A stretch of DNA of 64,000 nt from Magnolia sinica (Eukaryota; Streptophyta; Magnoliopsida; Magnoliales; Magnoliaceae), in assembly GCF_029962835.1 (NCBI RefSeq), contig NC_080582.1, positions 17,926,032-17,990,031 on the forward strand. Direction: 5' to 3'. Position numbers and translations under genes: made by a program. The stretch's first letter is position 1. Each line of letters opens with the position of its first letter. Below the pieces are notes generated by a model, which saw nothing but the letters and a program-made list of their open reading frames with translations, was not told where the DNA came from and made no database searches. Shown here piece by piece: positions 46,589-58,010 of the stretch.

Positions 46589-48790
46589 TGACACATGGAA
46601 GAGCGAGAAGGGATTATGAGAAAAATCACCATCTTCCTCAAGTGATTAAAGCCTTGAATCCATTGGGGTATTTTTTTAATCTACAAGAAAAAAAAAATAG
46701 AAGAAAAGAAAATTCAGAATTTATTAATCAATAATTTTGTAATGTGTATGTGTCTCAATTACACCAATAATAAAGAAAAAAAATAAAATTCGTAATTACC
46801 AAAAATAGTAAAATTCTAACACTAATAAAAGTCCCAATTATAGTAAAAACTCTTCTAAAGTCTAATTCTAAAAATAAAAATTCCGTATAAACTTTTGCTA
46901 GAAAATTCTCAACATGATTAGGAGTAATTTTTTTTTTAAAAAAGTGAAAAATCTAAAACTCTAAAAATAAGGAAATGTTACAAAAATTGGAATTACTAAA
47001 ACTAGTAAATTTTTCTAAAATTTTGTTTTTGAGCTGGAAGTGCACGTTTTCTTGTGAAATGTACTGACATGACACACTGTGGGTTGGTTCATCCTGGATG
47101 TGCAATAAAGATTGATAGCTTGTACGCCCTGTAACGATACCCAGATCAAAAGTTATGACCAATCACCTCCTTTTGGTCCAACCATGCTAGGAATGTATCT
47201 GTGCCACATCCTAGAGTTATACTCAAGGAGCTCAGCTCATGATAATAATAATAATAATAATAATAAAATTCTTGCACCAGTGTTTCTCCATCATTTCCTT
47301 ATACTTTACATTAGGCTCTTTAGCTGACACAACACGTACTCATGCTCCCCTTGACTTGACCTGTTTATATGGATCACTTCCTCCACTTGTGCCTACAAGA
47401 GCTCACACTCTTTCTGAAAATATTGAAAATTAGGCTTAAGATCAATGTGGTTTTGTATATCTTGTATAAGAGATAACTCCATAGGAAGTTCATCAAGCAT
47501 AATCACCTTGAACTCTTATAACACTGGTTTCAAATCCTCTGGGATATACATGGGCTCTACATCTTTGTCATTTTCAACTAATGCATCTACATCTCCCGTC
47601 ACCTCAGATTGTTTGATGAAATCATGTTTGGTTATGAGAGACTATGCCTCCACTTTAGAAGTTTTGGGTTAGTTCTCCATTCCCATATGAGTGAGGATAA
47701 TCTTTCTACTATCATTAATAAATATAAATACATTATCTTTGTCTTTATGCGTAACATCAATATTATATTTCCATGGTCAACTAGGTAACATATGATAGCT
47801 TCCATATTAACTACGTCATATATTACTTTGTCCTTATAATATTTACCAATGACAAATGATATACAACATCATTCGATTACTTCTATTTTAATCATCTCAT
47901 TGATCAATCCAATCATATGCGGAGAGGGATGTTTTTCTATTTTCATTTGCAACTTTTCCAATATTATCTTTGATACGAGATTCTCGTTGCTCTTGATATC
48001 GATAATTACATTACATACTTTTGGTTTACAATTCACCTCGTTTGAAAAATGTAGTGCCGTTATAAATCTATCTCTATCTTTGTCATATACAATGACTTTC
48101 TCATGATCAAAGTAGCGGACTGTGATTTATCATTATCGAGCGGTGGCTTGCAATTCATTATTAGTGTCGCACCACAAACATGATGACCACAAGTTCCACG
48201 AACATGGACCCGTCCCATGGCTTTTGTCAAAAGGTTGATCATTACTTGTAGTCCTTACATGGCTTGCTTTCTCCCGATGAAAGGCTTCAAATGTCATCAT
48301 TGTTATATGATTATTCCCTGGAGTATCATCCATGGGATTGTTGCACGCACCTTCATTAAATGTAATTATCTAGGAAAAGCCTCGCTCTAATACCAACTGA
48401 CGTAGGGAAAATGGTGAATGGATAATGAGAAAGGGTATTTTCTTGAATTCACAAGAAAAAAATAGAATTTTATTAATTAATAATTTTTTAATGTGTTTGA
48501 GTCTTAATTACACCACTAATAACGAATAAAATAAACTAAAATTCATAATTACCAAAAATAACAAAATTCTAATCGTAATAAGACTCATAATTACAGTAAA
48601 ACTCTTTTAAAGCCGCAGTCCTAATATGATTATGAGTTATTTTTTAAAAAATAAAAAATTATGAAAATCTAAAACTCTAAAAATAAGGTAATTCTATAAA
48701 AATTAAAATTACTAAAAATAGTAAATTTTTTCTAAAATTTCAGTTTTTAGCTGGAAGTTTGCGTTTTCATTTGCATAATCTCGTGTGATC
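46589..48790 (-). mobile_element. Ty3/gypsy remnant with LTR pair, minus strand, broken (fossil)
   Basis: Two diverged direct repeats (about 46589-47060 and 48398-48790) share TGAC starts, an ATTTATTAATYAATAATTTT stretch and a TAGCTGGAAG-like end. Beside the right repeat, on the minus strand, lies TTGGTATTAGAGC, a Met-type primer site, which fixes the orientation. Between them, about 47400-48260 on the minus strand resembles the protease region of plant Ty3 pol. Only about 1.3 kb of internal sequence is left, so reverse transcriptase, RNase H and integrase are gone, and what remains is interrupted many times. LTR divergence marks it as old. Confidence 0.7.
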
Positions 48791-49108
48791 CAAAGTTTGC
48801 TTATGTAAATTCCCAAACTCTCAGACACCTTCTGACTCGGTGTACTCGTCCATCGTATAGGAGTTTATGTGCGGATAGTCTATCAATTGGACTCACTTTT
48901 GTTGTGAATAGTGAGGCCCACTCCAAAGAGTCACATGCTTCAGTACAGTACGATCTTACAAATATCCAACCATAGAAAACCTCAACCATGGATTATCCTA
49001 CTCTGTTCAACCTGGATCATCCATTGTAGAACAATTCAAGGCATACCAATGCAAACCCCTGGGGTCAGGTGTAATCATTACACCGTTACTATGGTTTACC
49101 GTCGTGTA

Positions 49109-49322
49109 GGAAAATCCAGACGCACCCTCGATTTATTGAGTTTAATGAGATTCAACGGAAAATTTTCTTTTCCGTGTTATTTTCTTGTCGGTAGTACAAT
49201 CATATTCCAGATGGAGGGCAATCCAAACGCACCTTCAATTTATTGAGTTTAATGAGATTCAACTGAAAGTTTTCTTTTCCATCTTATTTTCTTGTCGGTA
49301 GTACAATCATCTATTCCAGATA
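49109..49322. repeat. Tandem duplication of about 107 bp
   Basis: Two adjacent units share ATTTATTGAGTTTAATGAGA and TTATTTTCTTGTCGGTAGTA and end ATTCCAGAT. They start at about 49109 and 49216. No gene is seen around them. Confidence 0.9.
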
Positions 49323-49740
49323 GCTCGTTCTGATGAAATTGTGGGCTCGTTACTGAATGAATTTAAATTTAGTACCAACGGCATGTATGCTGACACGTCA
49401 TACATGAAATTGACATGAAGTGACTCCTTTTGCCTTTTGCGATCATGTTGCGTGCTGCTCGGACGGATCTTTGAGAATATCCGACTTGTCTACTGTGGAT
49501 TCAGCTAATCATTATTCACCGTGAATCTCATAGATCAAAAGTAAAAGCAAGCAGAAAGGCCAGTCGCCAATCAGGCGAGACACGCACGTAATATAATTTG
49601 GAATACTGGTCATTTCTATAACGTATGCGCATCGCTGACTTGCTTATCGTTAGCTGCATGGGTCTTAGGAACATGGTGGGTCTAGTTCTTCAAGAAGCTG
49701 ACAATCAGCTTATTGAAGGCAAGTAAATTCGGACAGCAGA

Positions 49741-49850
49741 TTATTATTATTATTATTATTATTTTTTAACACACGTACTCACACCAAAGTGAACCCATGA
49801 CCTTGTGAAGAAACTCTTGTGAGTCTACCACTGAGGCACGAGTAAGGACC
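49741..49850 (-). mobile_element. tRNA-derived SINE, second copy
   Basis: On the minus strand the head reads AGGTCCTTACTCGTGCCTCA, followed by GTGGTAGACTC (A-box region), GGTCATGGGTTCAC (B-box region) and a tail of A-runs and AAT repeats (ATT repeats at 49740-49764 on the plus strand). It is the same family as 13751-13886 but shorter and more diverged. No target duplication was found. Confidence 0.75.
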
Positions 49851-49859
49851 TGTATATAA

Positions 49860-50570
49860 CATAATGTTATATGATTATATAAGGCTTGTCATAATGAGTA
49901 AGTGACATCCAACCTAATCACCAGTGCTATAGATTATGTTAGACTTTAGCTAAAAAATAAAGCTGCTAAGAAGCAAAACTAGTACATATTATAGGAAAAA
50001 ATAAGGACAGGATCGATCACCATGAAAACTTCTTGGGACTGCCAGAGTTTTGGGTCAAGAATGAAAGTCATCTTCTTCTTTCATTTTCTTGTTATTTAAG
50101 AAAAAGTTTATTATTCTAGAAGAGTTACAAGCTTAAAGTTTAATATACGTAGGAATTACATAAGTCATATTAAAGAAAAGACTATTCATTTCTTAATAAT
50201 TATATCTCTTAGATTTTTATTAACCTTTTTTATTTGAGGGTCCTCATGCATTTGAGGTGTATCACAGATGAAGAAGATACTGATTTCTTCCTCCCACTTT
50301 CGGCCATGCACTTACTAAGCTAACGCACATCATGGTGAGACCCACAAATTCATTATTGCACTCTCCTTGGTAATAGGTGTAGTGATTCCCATTCAAATAT
50401 GTATGGTAGACCCCTTGAGCCCTTTGCACTCATAGGATGGAGGTGCATTTACCGGGTGTGACTTCTCCTACATAGCCCCAGTGTGAAGGAAAGTTGCAAC
50501 AAATCTATTCAGTCCATGGCGTGCGGTCTCATCTTCAGATTGGACCCAAGTTCCAGACCAACACAAAAAG
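49860..50570. other. Non-coding stretch
   Basis: AT-rich in its first half; traces of the GGGCCCAC repeat family (CATCATGGTGAGACCCACA) near 50330-50345. No gene is seen. Confidence 0.5.
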
Positions 50571-50669
50571 TTGGTAAGCAACAGAATACGTTAGGGTGTA
50601 AAATCATTATTAATCCTCTAAATTCTACAGTGGACTACATGAGTTTTGAAATGCCTTTTTAAGTGCATC
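50571..50669 (+). repeat. 100-bp direct repeat, left copy
   Basis: It begins AGTTGGTAAG and ends TTTTTAAGTGCATC, and is nearly identical to about 51495-51595. The two copies flank a LINE remnant. Confidence 0.9.
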
Positions 50670-50805
50670 TCATAAATATCCAAAAAATTACAGATTTTCG
50701 GGTCTTCGTAGGAAAAAAGAACCTATAGAAGACCTATCGTAAAGAAGCCAGGACCTCCTGGCCGAAAGAGACAAAACAAAGGAACACGAAAAGAGACTGA
50801 AGGCC

Positions 50806-51500
50806 TTAATTCTTCCTCTCTCTGATCGATCCGAGTCCAATCTTGTTAAGGAAGAGGAAACCCCTCACTTGCTGAGGTAAATCTGCCTTGCAAGAAGTAA
50901 TAAAACAAACTTGGGACACACTTCCAACACGCGCGAGCGCATCAGCCGAAGCATTACCCTCCCTGAACACGTGTCTGAACTCCACCATGACTAGATTCCG
51001 AAGTCTTTCCGTAATGGTTCTCCAACCTTTCCATATCCAACCAATGTTTGCTTCCTCATTAAAGACCTTAATCACCAAATCTGAATCTGACTCCACCACA
51101 ATTTTCAAGAAACCTTTTTCTAAGCATTGAAGAAGCCCATCATGAACTGCACGAATCTCAGCTCCAATATTGGACATCACACCATAACCAAAAGCGAATC
51201 CAAACATGAAGTCACCCTTGTCATTTCTACAAACACCTCCACCCCCAGCCAAGCCCGGGTTTCCCCTAGAGGACCCTTCAACATTCACTTTCACCCAACC
51301 GGTAGGGGGTTTCTGCCATAAGACCACAGACTATTGCAAAGATTATTACTACATCACAACCCTATACTTGGGGTGTGAACAATAGTGGTCAGCCACCAAG
51401 AAACTTTGGTGGTAACTGATTGAGTCTTCATAGCTCTATCATCATAAAGAGGCCCATTCCTAGATCACCAAAGTTCCCAAAGAATAAAGGTTGGAGTTGG
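50806..51500 (-). mobile_element. LINE ORF2 3' remnant with RNase H domain
   Basis: An open minus-strand frame (51327-50806, 173 residues) carries a plant-LINE type RNase H domain. It starts with WVKVNVEGSSRGNPGLAGGG (the first catalytic Asp of the usual VDGS is replaced by VEGS), then has a Glu in AEIRAVHDGL, VESDSD with the central Asp, and HVFREGNASADALA near the end. Upstream coding sequence continues to about 51500 with a WELW...SRNGPLYDDRA stretch typical of the end of LINE reverse transcriptase, but is interrupted by a short foreign segment at about 51336-51381. The reverse transcriptase and endonuclease are missing. The altered first acidic residue suggests the enzyme is inactive. Confidence 0.82.
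51336..51381 (+). repeat. Fragment of an Athila LTR end inside the LINE remnant (fossil)
   Basis: TTATTACTACATCACAACCC, TATACTTGGGG and TGTGAACA match the last 45 bp of the Athila LTRs at 20926 and 30603. The rest of an LTR is absent. Confidence 0.75.
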
Positions 51501-51595
51501 TAAGCAACAGAATACGTTAGGGTGTAAAATCATTATTAATCCTCTAAATTCTACAGTGGACTACATGAGTTTTGAAATGCCTTTTTAAGTGCATC
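51495..51595 (+). repeat. 100-bp direct repeat, right copy
   Basis: Nearly identical to 50571-50669. No target duplication or primer site lies beside either copy. Confidence 0.9.
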
Positions 51596-51599
51596 CCTT

Positions 51600-52600
51600 C
51601 TTCAAGCCATGGTGCATCATGAGATGACTCAATTGGATGGTATATCATACCATGGTGGACCCTACCACGCATGATTTAGTAGATTCTAATGGTGGGCTTT
51701 TAAAGCAAATTTTGTGTTCTCTATGATGTAGCTCACTCCGATTTTCAATTGGCTTGATTTTTGGGCCTGGGCAAATAAAGCGTGGTGTACTTGATCGATC
51801 GAGTGAATCTAATCCATGTAAAATCATTCCATATATGGTAGCACAGGACACAGCCCCTTATGCCTAGCTAGTTGAAGGCAGTGGGAATTCATGGCCGTCG
51901 CTTCTCATTGGCAGATGTCACTATGTATTGGCACAAGGTCACAATGTATCACAATGCTGTTGGAGTATGCGATTGTACCAATTTGTACATTCTTCATTAG
52001 TTTCATCTAGGATCTTGAAGTTGCGAAGGCAGTCACAAAATCCGGGAACTCAAATTGAAGTAGTAATCTCCCGTCTGAACAACTAGGGAAAAGCTGGTCC
52101 GCAGATGGAATTTCTTATTAGGTAACTTTTGGATGGAAGACCGGTCCAAGTGAAAGAAATGTTTTTACTTTGGTTGGCGGGGACATCGAAGATGATATCA
52201 TATACGATCACAAGAAAGGAGTGTCTATTTCTTTGATGAGATCTATCTGATGGAAGGTTGCAGGGGTAGAAGAGGAAGAGGTAATCATGGTAGCAGCACT
52301 AGTAAGTTTAGGTCTTGAAGAGTTTGTGAATAAGGAGAAGAAGAAACGTAAAAAGCAAGAGGTAGAAATCAAAACTAATTTGAAATTGCGTATATATTAG
52401 TCAGGAACATGCATATTAATGAAAGGATAATTATGACTCATATGATTCAAGTGTTTACTACATGTTATGATGACGGACATGGAAAGGAAAATTTTTGATA
52501 TCAGTCAAGAACATGCACATTAATGAGAGCAAAACCATCATTTAATTTTTGTCTCGGCCAAGCAAAATTAATAGAGAGTTGACACATGAAAGGAAAACTA
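51600..52600. other. Non-coding stretch
   Basis: About 51600-51850 shows GGGCCCAC-family traces (ATACCATGGTGGACCCTACC, GGGCCTGGGCAAATAAAGCG). The rest is AT-rich and may be decayed internal sequence of the LTR element to the right. No gene is seen. Confidence 0.45.
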
Positions 52601-52604
52601 ATCG

Positions 52605-53399
52605 TGTTTATTGCATTGAGCAACGCACCACGTCGCTTTTACCTTTTTTTCTACAGTCGAAGCAACATATTGGAACCTATTTTTGGTCATTTCTAAAAGA
52701 ACCAATTAAGAAATGACATGTGTCATTACACGAGAAGTATATAGCACATATAGAATCTTCGAAGATATTTCGAGCGCTTGTTGCAAAGATAATAATTGAC
52801 ACTGGTTGCATAATATAAAAGGCGGAACATGATCGAGAGAAAAAGTGATGTTTAAGCGGTTACTACGGCATATTTCCAGAAAGAGTCTGAAAGGCCGGAG
52901 TGGTGCTGAAGCAATTGTTGTAATCGATTGAACGTGGGAAGAAGCATTTAGATGACTATCTAAAGGAAGTTTATACATAGGAAAGAAATTCAACGAAGAA
53001 AAGTGTCTCATACCAACCTAATAAAAAAAAAAAAAATCAATCTATCAATTATCCATTATGTTCATTAGCACAATTTATCTTTTACATTCCTTAGCACAAC
53101 CAGTAGCCTAATCCTATCTTATGAGCAGTGATAACTCAATAGCTGTAATCCAAGTCTATACTCATACGCCAGACAATTTCTACTAAAATACAAGCAATTC
53201 TCTTGGAAATGTGCTTTGCAGGTGCTTCATGTGGTTGACTTTAAGTGTTTTCTTTTTGTTTTCTTTTGTATATGAAAGTCCTTTTGTATGAATGACAAGG
53301 TGCAACTCATTTGCAAAGGATGAATTCTACCTTCTAATAATCGTCTAATAATTTTAAACAATATTTGGCGAGTGGTCGAGTAGGCGGTCGTTCTTTTCA
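52605..53399 (+). mobile_element. Diverged Tat-like LTR (fossil)
   Basis: This stretch of about 795 bp parallels 12633-13439: TTGTTGTAATCGATTGAACG, a CTCATACCAA block, TTTACATTCCTTAGCACAAC, a GTCCTTTTGTATGAA block with AACTCAT after it, and a GGCGAGTGGTCGAGTAGGCG-like end. The start (TGTTTATTGC) and end (TTTTCA) are inferred from the length match; no target duplication was found. It is probably a solo or truncated LTR and old. Confidence 0.5.
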
Positions 53400-53796
53400 C
53401 ATCTTGGTCATATATGGTAAATTCGAACATATCTACCTTTCTTGGCAATTGAGGTCAAAAGTTGTTCGGTTGGATCAAGCTACACGGTCGGTTCTAGCAT
53501 GCCCACACACGTCACACGTGATGGTGATCTAATTATAAAAACCGAGGGGCCAATATGATAATCCAATCGCTTGATCTAGACTATACATTCGTTCCAACAC
53601 AGATATCAGGGATGCCATAGAAACATGCCTCTAATATTACAAAAGTAGGACTGTCAAAAGTCTGGGCCCGGGTAGGCAAAATCAAATTTTGAATAGGCCC
53701 AAGCCATTAAGCTCAGCCCAAACAGTTGAAAATCTAGACCGTGCACAACCCAGGCCGAGCCCATTGACAGCCCTAGAAAGAAGAAGTAACTATCTA
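53400..53796. other. Non-coding stretch
   Basis: It contains a GGGCCCGGGTAGGCAAAATC-type stretch with CCCAAGCC blocks near 53665-53775, as seen in plant non-coding repeats. No gene is seen. Confidence 0.45.
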
Positions 53797-54400
53797 TTTA
53801 TTAGCCTTTAATTTGGACGGACCAGATCATTTACAGAAAAACCAATCCAATAAACAATTCATCAACCTATCAGTTAGATCCCATTATTTAGATAATTGCT
53901 TGTAATTCTAAACCGTCACTTCTGTAGAAAATCCTAACCATCCCACCATGGGCAGGATAGAAAAATAAAGAGAAGTCATGAATGGATTGAATCATGCAAT
54001 AAGTATTAATTTTGCATAGTGGCCCATAAAATGTTTTATGGACTTAATATGCAGTTCAGATAGATTGATTGGACCGTGTAAGTGCCGGGTGAAAATAGGA
54101 GAAAAGTACGGGGGACAAGACATGGGGCACACTTCGGTGGTCGCATGCTTTTGTGAGGTTCACGTGTTGCATTCATCCAACAGATTGACCTACTATGAAG
54201 TGCACTAAACACATGAATTAGGACAATCCGGACCGGGGCGCATGACATTATTAGAAACAATGCACAACTACCAAAACCTCAAAATTTTAAGTGCATCGCT
54301 CCAAATGGTTTCAGATGACATCCAACCCGTTCAATAGGTGCACCCCACCATGATCATGGTATAGACCAAAAAACAGGCTAATCCAATCATTAGATTGGTT
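53797..54400. repeat. Diverged direct repeat, left unit
   Basis: It shares ATTTGGACGGACCAGATCAT, a GGATCATGCAAT-like stretch, GCAGTTCAGATNRAT, GTGAGG-CCACGTG and CCAATAGGTG blocks in the same order with 54790-55355, offset by about 995 bp. It includes GGGCCCAC-type words but has its own block order. Confidence 0.75.
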
Positions 54401-54789
54401 TACTTCAAATTTCGGTGGTTTTGTGCAACTTTATATTGTTTTCTATGGTGTTGCACACCTAATTGTTGTTGGATTGACCTTATTTTTGGGTGTCAATATC
54501 ATGGAGGGCCACCCAATTGGACAGGAGAGATGACATACTCTCACAACGTGTCCCACCTGATAGAAAGGTAGTGGTGGTACTGGTACAATGTGTGCGCACC
54601 CAAAAAAGTTTTGCACAATGCTCATTAGGAAATACTGTACAATTCCGTTTGAATTTTATTGAGTGCTGCTAGAGCCAAATGTTTAGTCATTGAAACCGAT
54701 GAGATTATGGACCCCATTATGTATCGTCCATAACACAATACTATGGGTTATCCAGGAAATAGCACTCTAATTTGACAAATGTAATTATT

Positions 54790-55355
54790 TATTCATTAGT
54801 CCTTAATTTGGACGGACCAGATCATTTACACGAAAATCCATACAATAAACAATTTGATCAACATACTTGTTGGGTCTCATCTTGTAATTCCTAAGAGTCA
54901 CTTTTGTTAGAAAATCATGTGGGTTGGCTACAAAAATAAAGAGAAATTATGGATGTTTTGGATCATGCAATCAGTGTTATTTTTTCCTAATTTGTAATAT
55001 CTCTTGTGAACGTAATGAGCAGTTCAGATCAATCAATTGGGCTGTGTGATGTGACTAGGAGAAGAGTACCGGGACGCTGGCTTGGTAGCAAACTGTTGTG
55101 AGGCCCACGTGGTGCATGCATCCAACATATTTCCCTATTAGAGGTAGACTAAACCCCAAAAGTTAGACATCCGGCCATGGGTTGCGTCACATCATTAAAA
55201 ACAATACACAGTAACCCAAAATCTCAAAAACTCAAGTTCAAGTCTCTAAATGGTGTTATATGACGACTAACCCGTCCAATAGGTGGACCCTACCGACGGT
55301 TGTATAGATTTAAAAAAATGCCTATCCAGTCATGAGGTTGGCGTTATCTTAATCA
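54790..55355. repeat. Diverged direct repeat, right unit
   Basis: Partner of 53797-54400; roughly three quarters identical by eye. Neither unit encodes a protein. Confidence 0.75.
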
Positions 55356-55379
55356 CCACCGGTGAGGAGTCTCGAACAT

Positions 55380-55640
55380 AAGACATCCCGCTCTGATACC
55401 AATTTGATGTATGACAATTAAACTCTTGTTTTAAAAGCTCAAACTGATAAAGTATGGCGAATTAATCCCTTTATCTCATAGCTCAGGCTCCACATCTTAT
55501 GAGTTAGGACCTCGGCCGGACCCTCTTGTGGACTCGTGGGCCCCAAATCACATGGGCCGCCCACCCTGAGTGTATCTCCGCATCCCACGGGCTACCCCAC
55601 TCAAGCCCGGTGTGAAATGCCCTAAGTCCATATCTAATAG
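55380..55640 (-). mobile_element. LTR end with Met-type primer site, minus strand (fossil fragment)
   Basis: On the minus strand a unit ends TCATACATCAAA and is followed by TTGGTATCAGAGC (about 55390-55405), the initiator-Met primer site of many plant LTR elements. The preceding 200 bp (GGGCCCACGAGTCC, AGATGTGGAGCCTGAGC) look like LTR sequence. The other boundary and the internal region were not found. Confidence 0.45.
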
Positions 55641-56018
55641 ATTATCTTGATAAGCCAATGACTTATTCAATGATCTTAATTATGTGAGACAGTTCAGGAA
55701 ATAATCAGACCACTCGAATTGTTTAAATTCATAATAGAACACAACTCCATAGCACATATGCAAAACTCCAACAACCCTCGAGGGAGATATGACGCTAGAG
55801 GTGAGGGTTTTTCCTTTGAGCTTACCTTATTTTAAGATGATATGATTAATCTTGTCTTTTACATGCTTTCATGTTACTATGATTTTCTCTCTACAATTGT
55901 TTAGTTTACCATCAACACTTATTTACCCTTTTGAGAATTACGATATGATGTTAATTACGAGTGATCTTTATGAATTTATGTGGATACAAGCCTTGCCATT
56001 GCCTTTATCAATTTTGTT

Positions 56019-56198
56019 GAGTTAGCTCTTGCTACTCTTCTCTTTTGAGTTGGACATTGCCACTCTCCTTATTATTGAGTTGGTTATTGCAACTCTCCTC
56101 TTTGTTGAGTTATCCATTGCCACTCTCCTCTTTATTGATTTGGGCCATTGCTACTCTCTTCTTTGTTGAGTTAACCATTGCTACTTATCTCCTTTATT
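56019..56198. repeat. 30-bp minisatellite, six copies
   Basis: Six consecutive units of 28-31 bp of the form GAGTTRNCCATTGCCACTCT followed by CCTCTTTRTT span 180 bp. A leucine-rich frame read through it is a by-product of the repeat. Confidence 0.88.
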
Positions 56199-56199
56199 A

Positions 56200-56925
56200 T
56201 GTTAACCTTGTGTTATTTAACTTTATGGCTGGGCCATGTGTCTTTTAATTTTAAAGCTCCCATGATTCAATGGATTTCCCTCTTTGGTGTAAGTACTATA
56301 TTGGGAATCCCACTTCTAGCAATCAAATAAATATCGTGGACGTAATGCGTTTTTGGTAGTGGCTCCTAGGGCGACACGTTATTCCATGTATCATGCGTAG
56401 TGGTGCACTAATCGATGTAAGTAATTCGCAATGCGTGTTACATCACCTTAGGGATTGGATGTCACAAATAGTTACTTCATGAACAAATCGTGTCACGTAA
56501 TTCATCTAGTCATGTGTTGCGTCGTCTTGGGATAACTGCGTAAATCCATGTTAAATGTGGGACACGCCGACGAATCTCCATAGAATAGGATGCAGGGCGA
56601 GGCGGATAATTATAAATCATTTTCCACATTGTGGAGATCCTTAAGTGTGATGAACTGCATATAATTTGCTAGGCATGCATCTCATGTAGGTTGCTTAAAT
56701 CATACTACTTTAATGTAGTCTAGTTCTCCTGTAAGAAACCCCATCCACACACATTACCTTTGATACACGCTCCTTAGGATGTAGAATATGCCAACCTATT
56801 GAGTATGTTGAGCATATGAGTAGTGCATTAGGCAGGCTCCTCTGTGAAGAACATATGCAAAAATATGGTAGCTCCACCAATCAGGCAAGGCAATGCACGT
56901 TGAACATGGACCACTGGCAATTATA
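56200..56925. other. Non-coding stretch
   Basis: No gene or known element is recognised. Several CGTGTCACGT-like and GTGTTGCGTC words occur around 56365-56530. Confidence 0.45.
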
Positions 56926-56926
56926 T

Positions 56927-58010
56927 TTAAACCATACATTCTTTTTGCATATAGGTAGCCCAGTCGATGGATACAGCAGAAGGCCTACTGGTCTCACCAG
57001 ACTCTACGGGTCGGGCCTCGATAGAAGGCTCGACAGCTCCCCGGATCTCTGCAGGGGGAGCCTCCTTGTGAGCGGTCGCCTCAACCATCACTTCAGTAGC
57101 AACAGGGGAAAGCTCCACAGCTGTCGCCTCATCTTCAGTCTCTACGATAGTGGGAGATGAAGGACCGGCCCTCCCCTTGCTCCTGGAGGTCATCTTTTTC
57201 TTCTTTGTCTTCTTCTCCCTCATGATTTCCTCAAGAGAAGGGGCCTTGCGTTTAGAGACGGGCTTCAGCAAGGGACAAGCTTTAAGCATTTCTACATTAG
57301 AAAAGAAGGGGATTTAATTACAAAATTCACAAAACTCACTAAGTCCTAAGGTCGGCCAAAGCTCTTGCCAATGAGGACGGTATCAAGACCCGACTTAAGC
57401 AAAAGCTCTAGTTAAAAAGTACTCTCCAAGACCGAGCTTCCTCTCCTAACAATCTTTCTCCTTGAACTCAAGTAAGGGATCTAGCATCCAGTTTGGGAGG
57501 ATACTTGGGGATAACTGCAATAGAAGAAGAGATATACGCAAACGGATAAGAACACTTGAAGCCGACCAATTGCTAAACGATGAAAGAATTAAGTCCAGAG
57601 AAAGCCGATCTGGAGTAGTGAATGCGGTAGGGAATAGACTACGGTGAAAGGTCAAGCCCAATACTTCCTAACTGCCAAAGGCCCAGAACCACTTGTCCTT
57701 CCAGTTCTTGTTGGAGGTCGGGACGTCTGTGATAACGGTCCCTATGGTTCCCCTCCAGGCAGAAAAATAGTACCAGCCTTGGTGAAAACGGTTAGGCTCC
57801 ATTTAGTACATGTGGAGGAATTCATCGACGGTAAGTTTGAGCTGCTCAAGTTCGGACCAAAGGACGGAGCAACCAATCAATGCCCTCCATGCGTTGGGGA
57901 TCAGCTGCCCCGGGGCCAAATTAAGACAAGCAAGCACTCGTCTCACCATGCTCTGCAAAAGGAGCCTCAGGCCACACTAAAGGGTGACCTGGAAAATGGC
58001 CATTGCTCCC
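56927..58010 (-). mobile_element. Gypsy-type transposon ORF fragment, minus strand, broken (fossil)
   Basis: On the minus strand, about 57820-57650 resembles the so-called putative gypsy-type transposon domain of plant Ty3 elements (a WYYFSA-like start and a KNWKDKWFW motif). Further along on the same strand, 57289-56927 encodes a Lys-, Glu- and Pro-rich low-complexity linker such as follows that domain. The region is interrupted several times and ends abruptly at the left LTR of the second Athila copy. Confidence 0.6.

Noticed and set aside
47849-48106. 85-residue plus-strand frame
   Set aside because: It is antisense to the protease-region remnant of the minus-strand Ty3 element.
50571-51595. 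A TRIM-type miniature LTR element made from the 100-bp direct repeats
   Set aside because: No primer site follows the left copy, no purine tract precedes the right one, and the 5-bp flanks differ.
56045-56248. Leucine-rich 67-residue frame resembling a membrane peptide
   Set aside because: It is produced by the 30-bp minisatellite.
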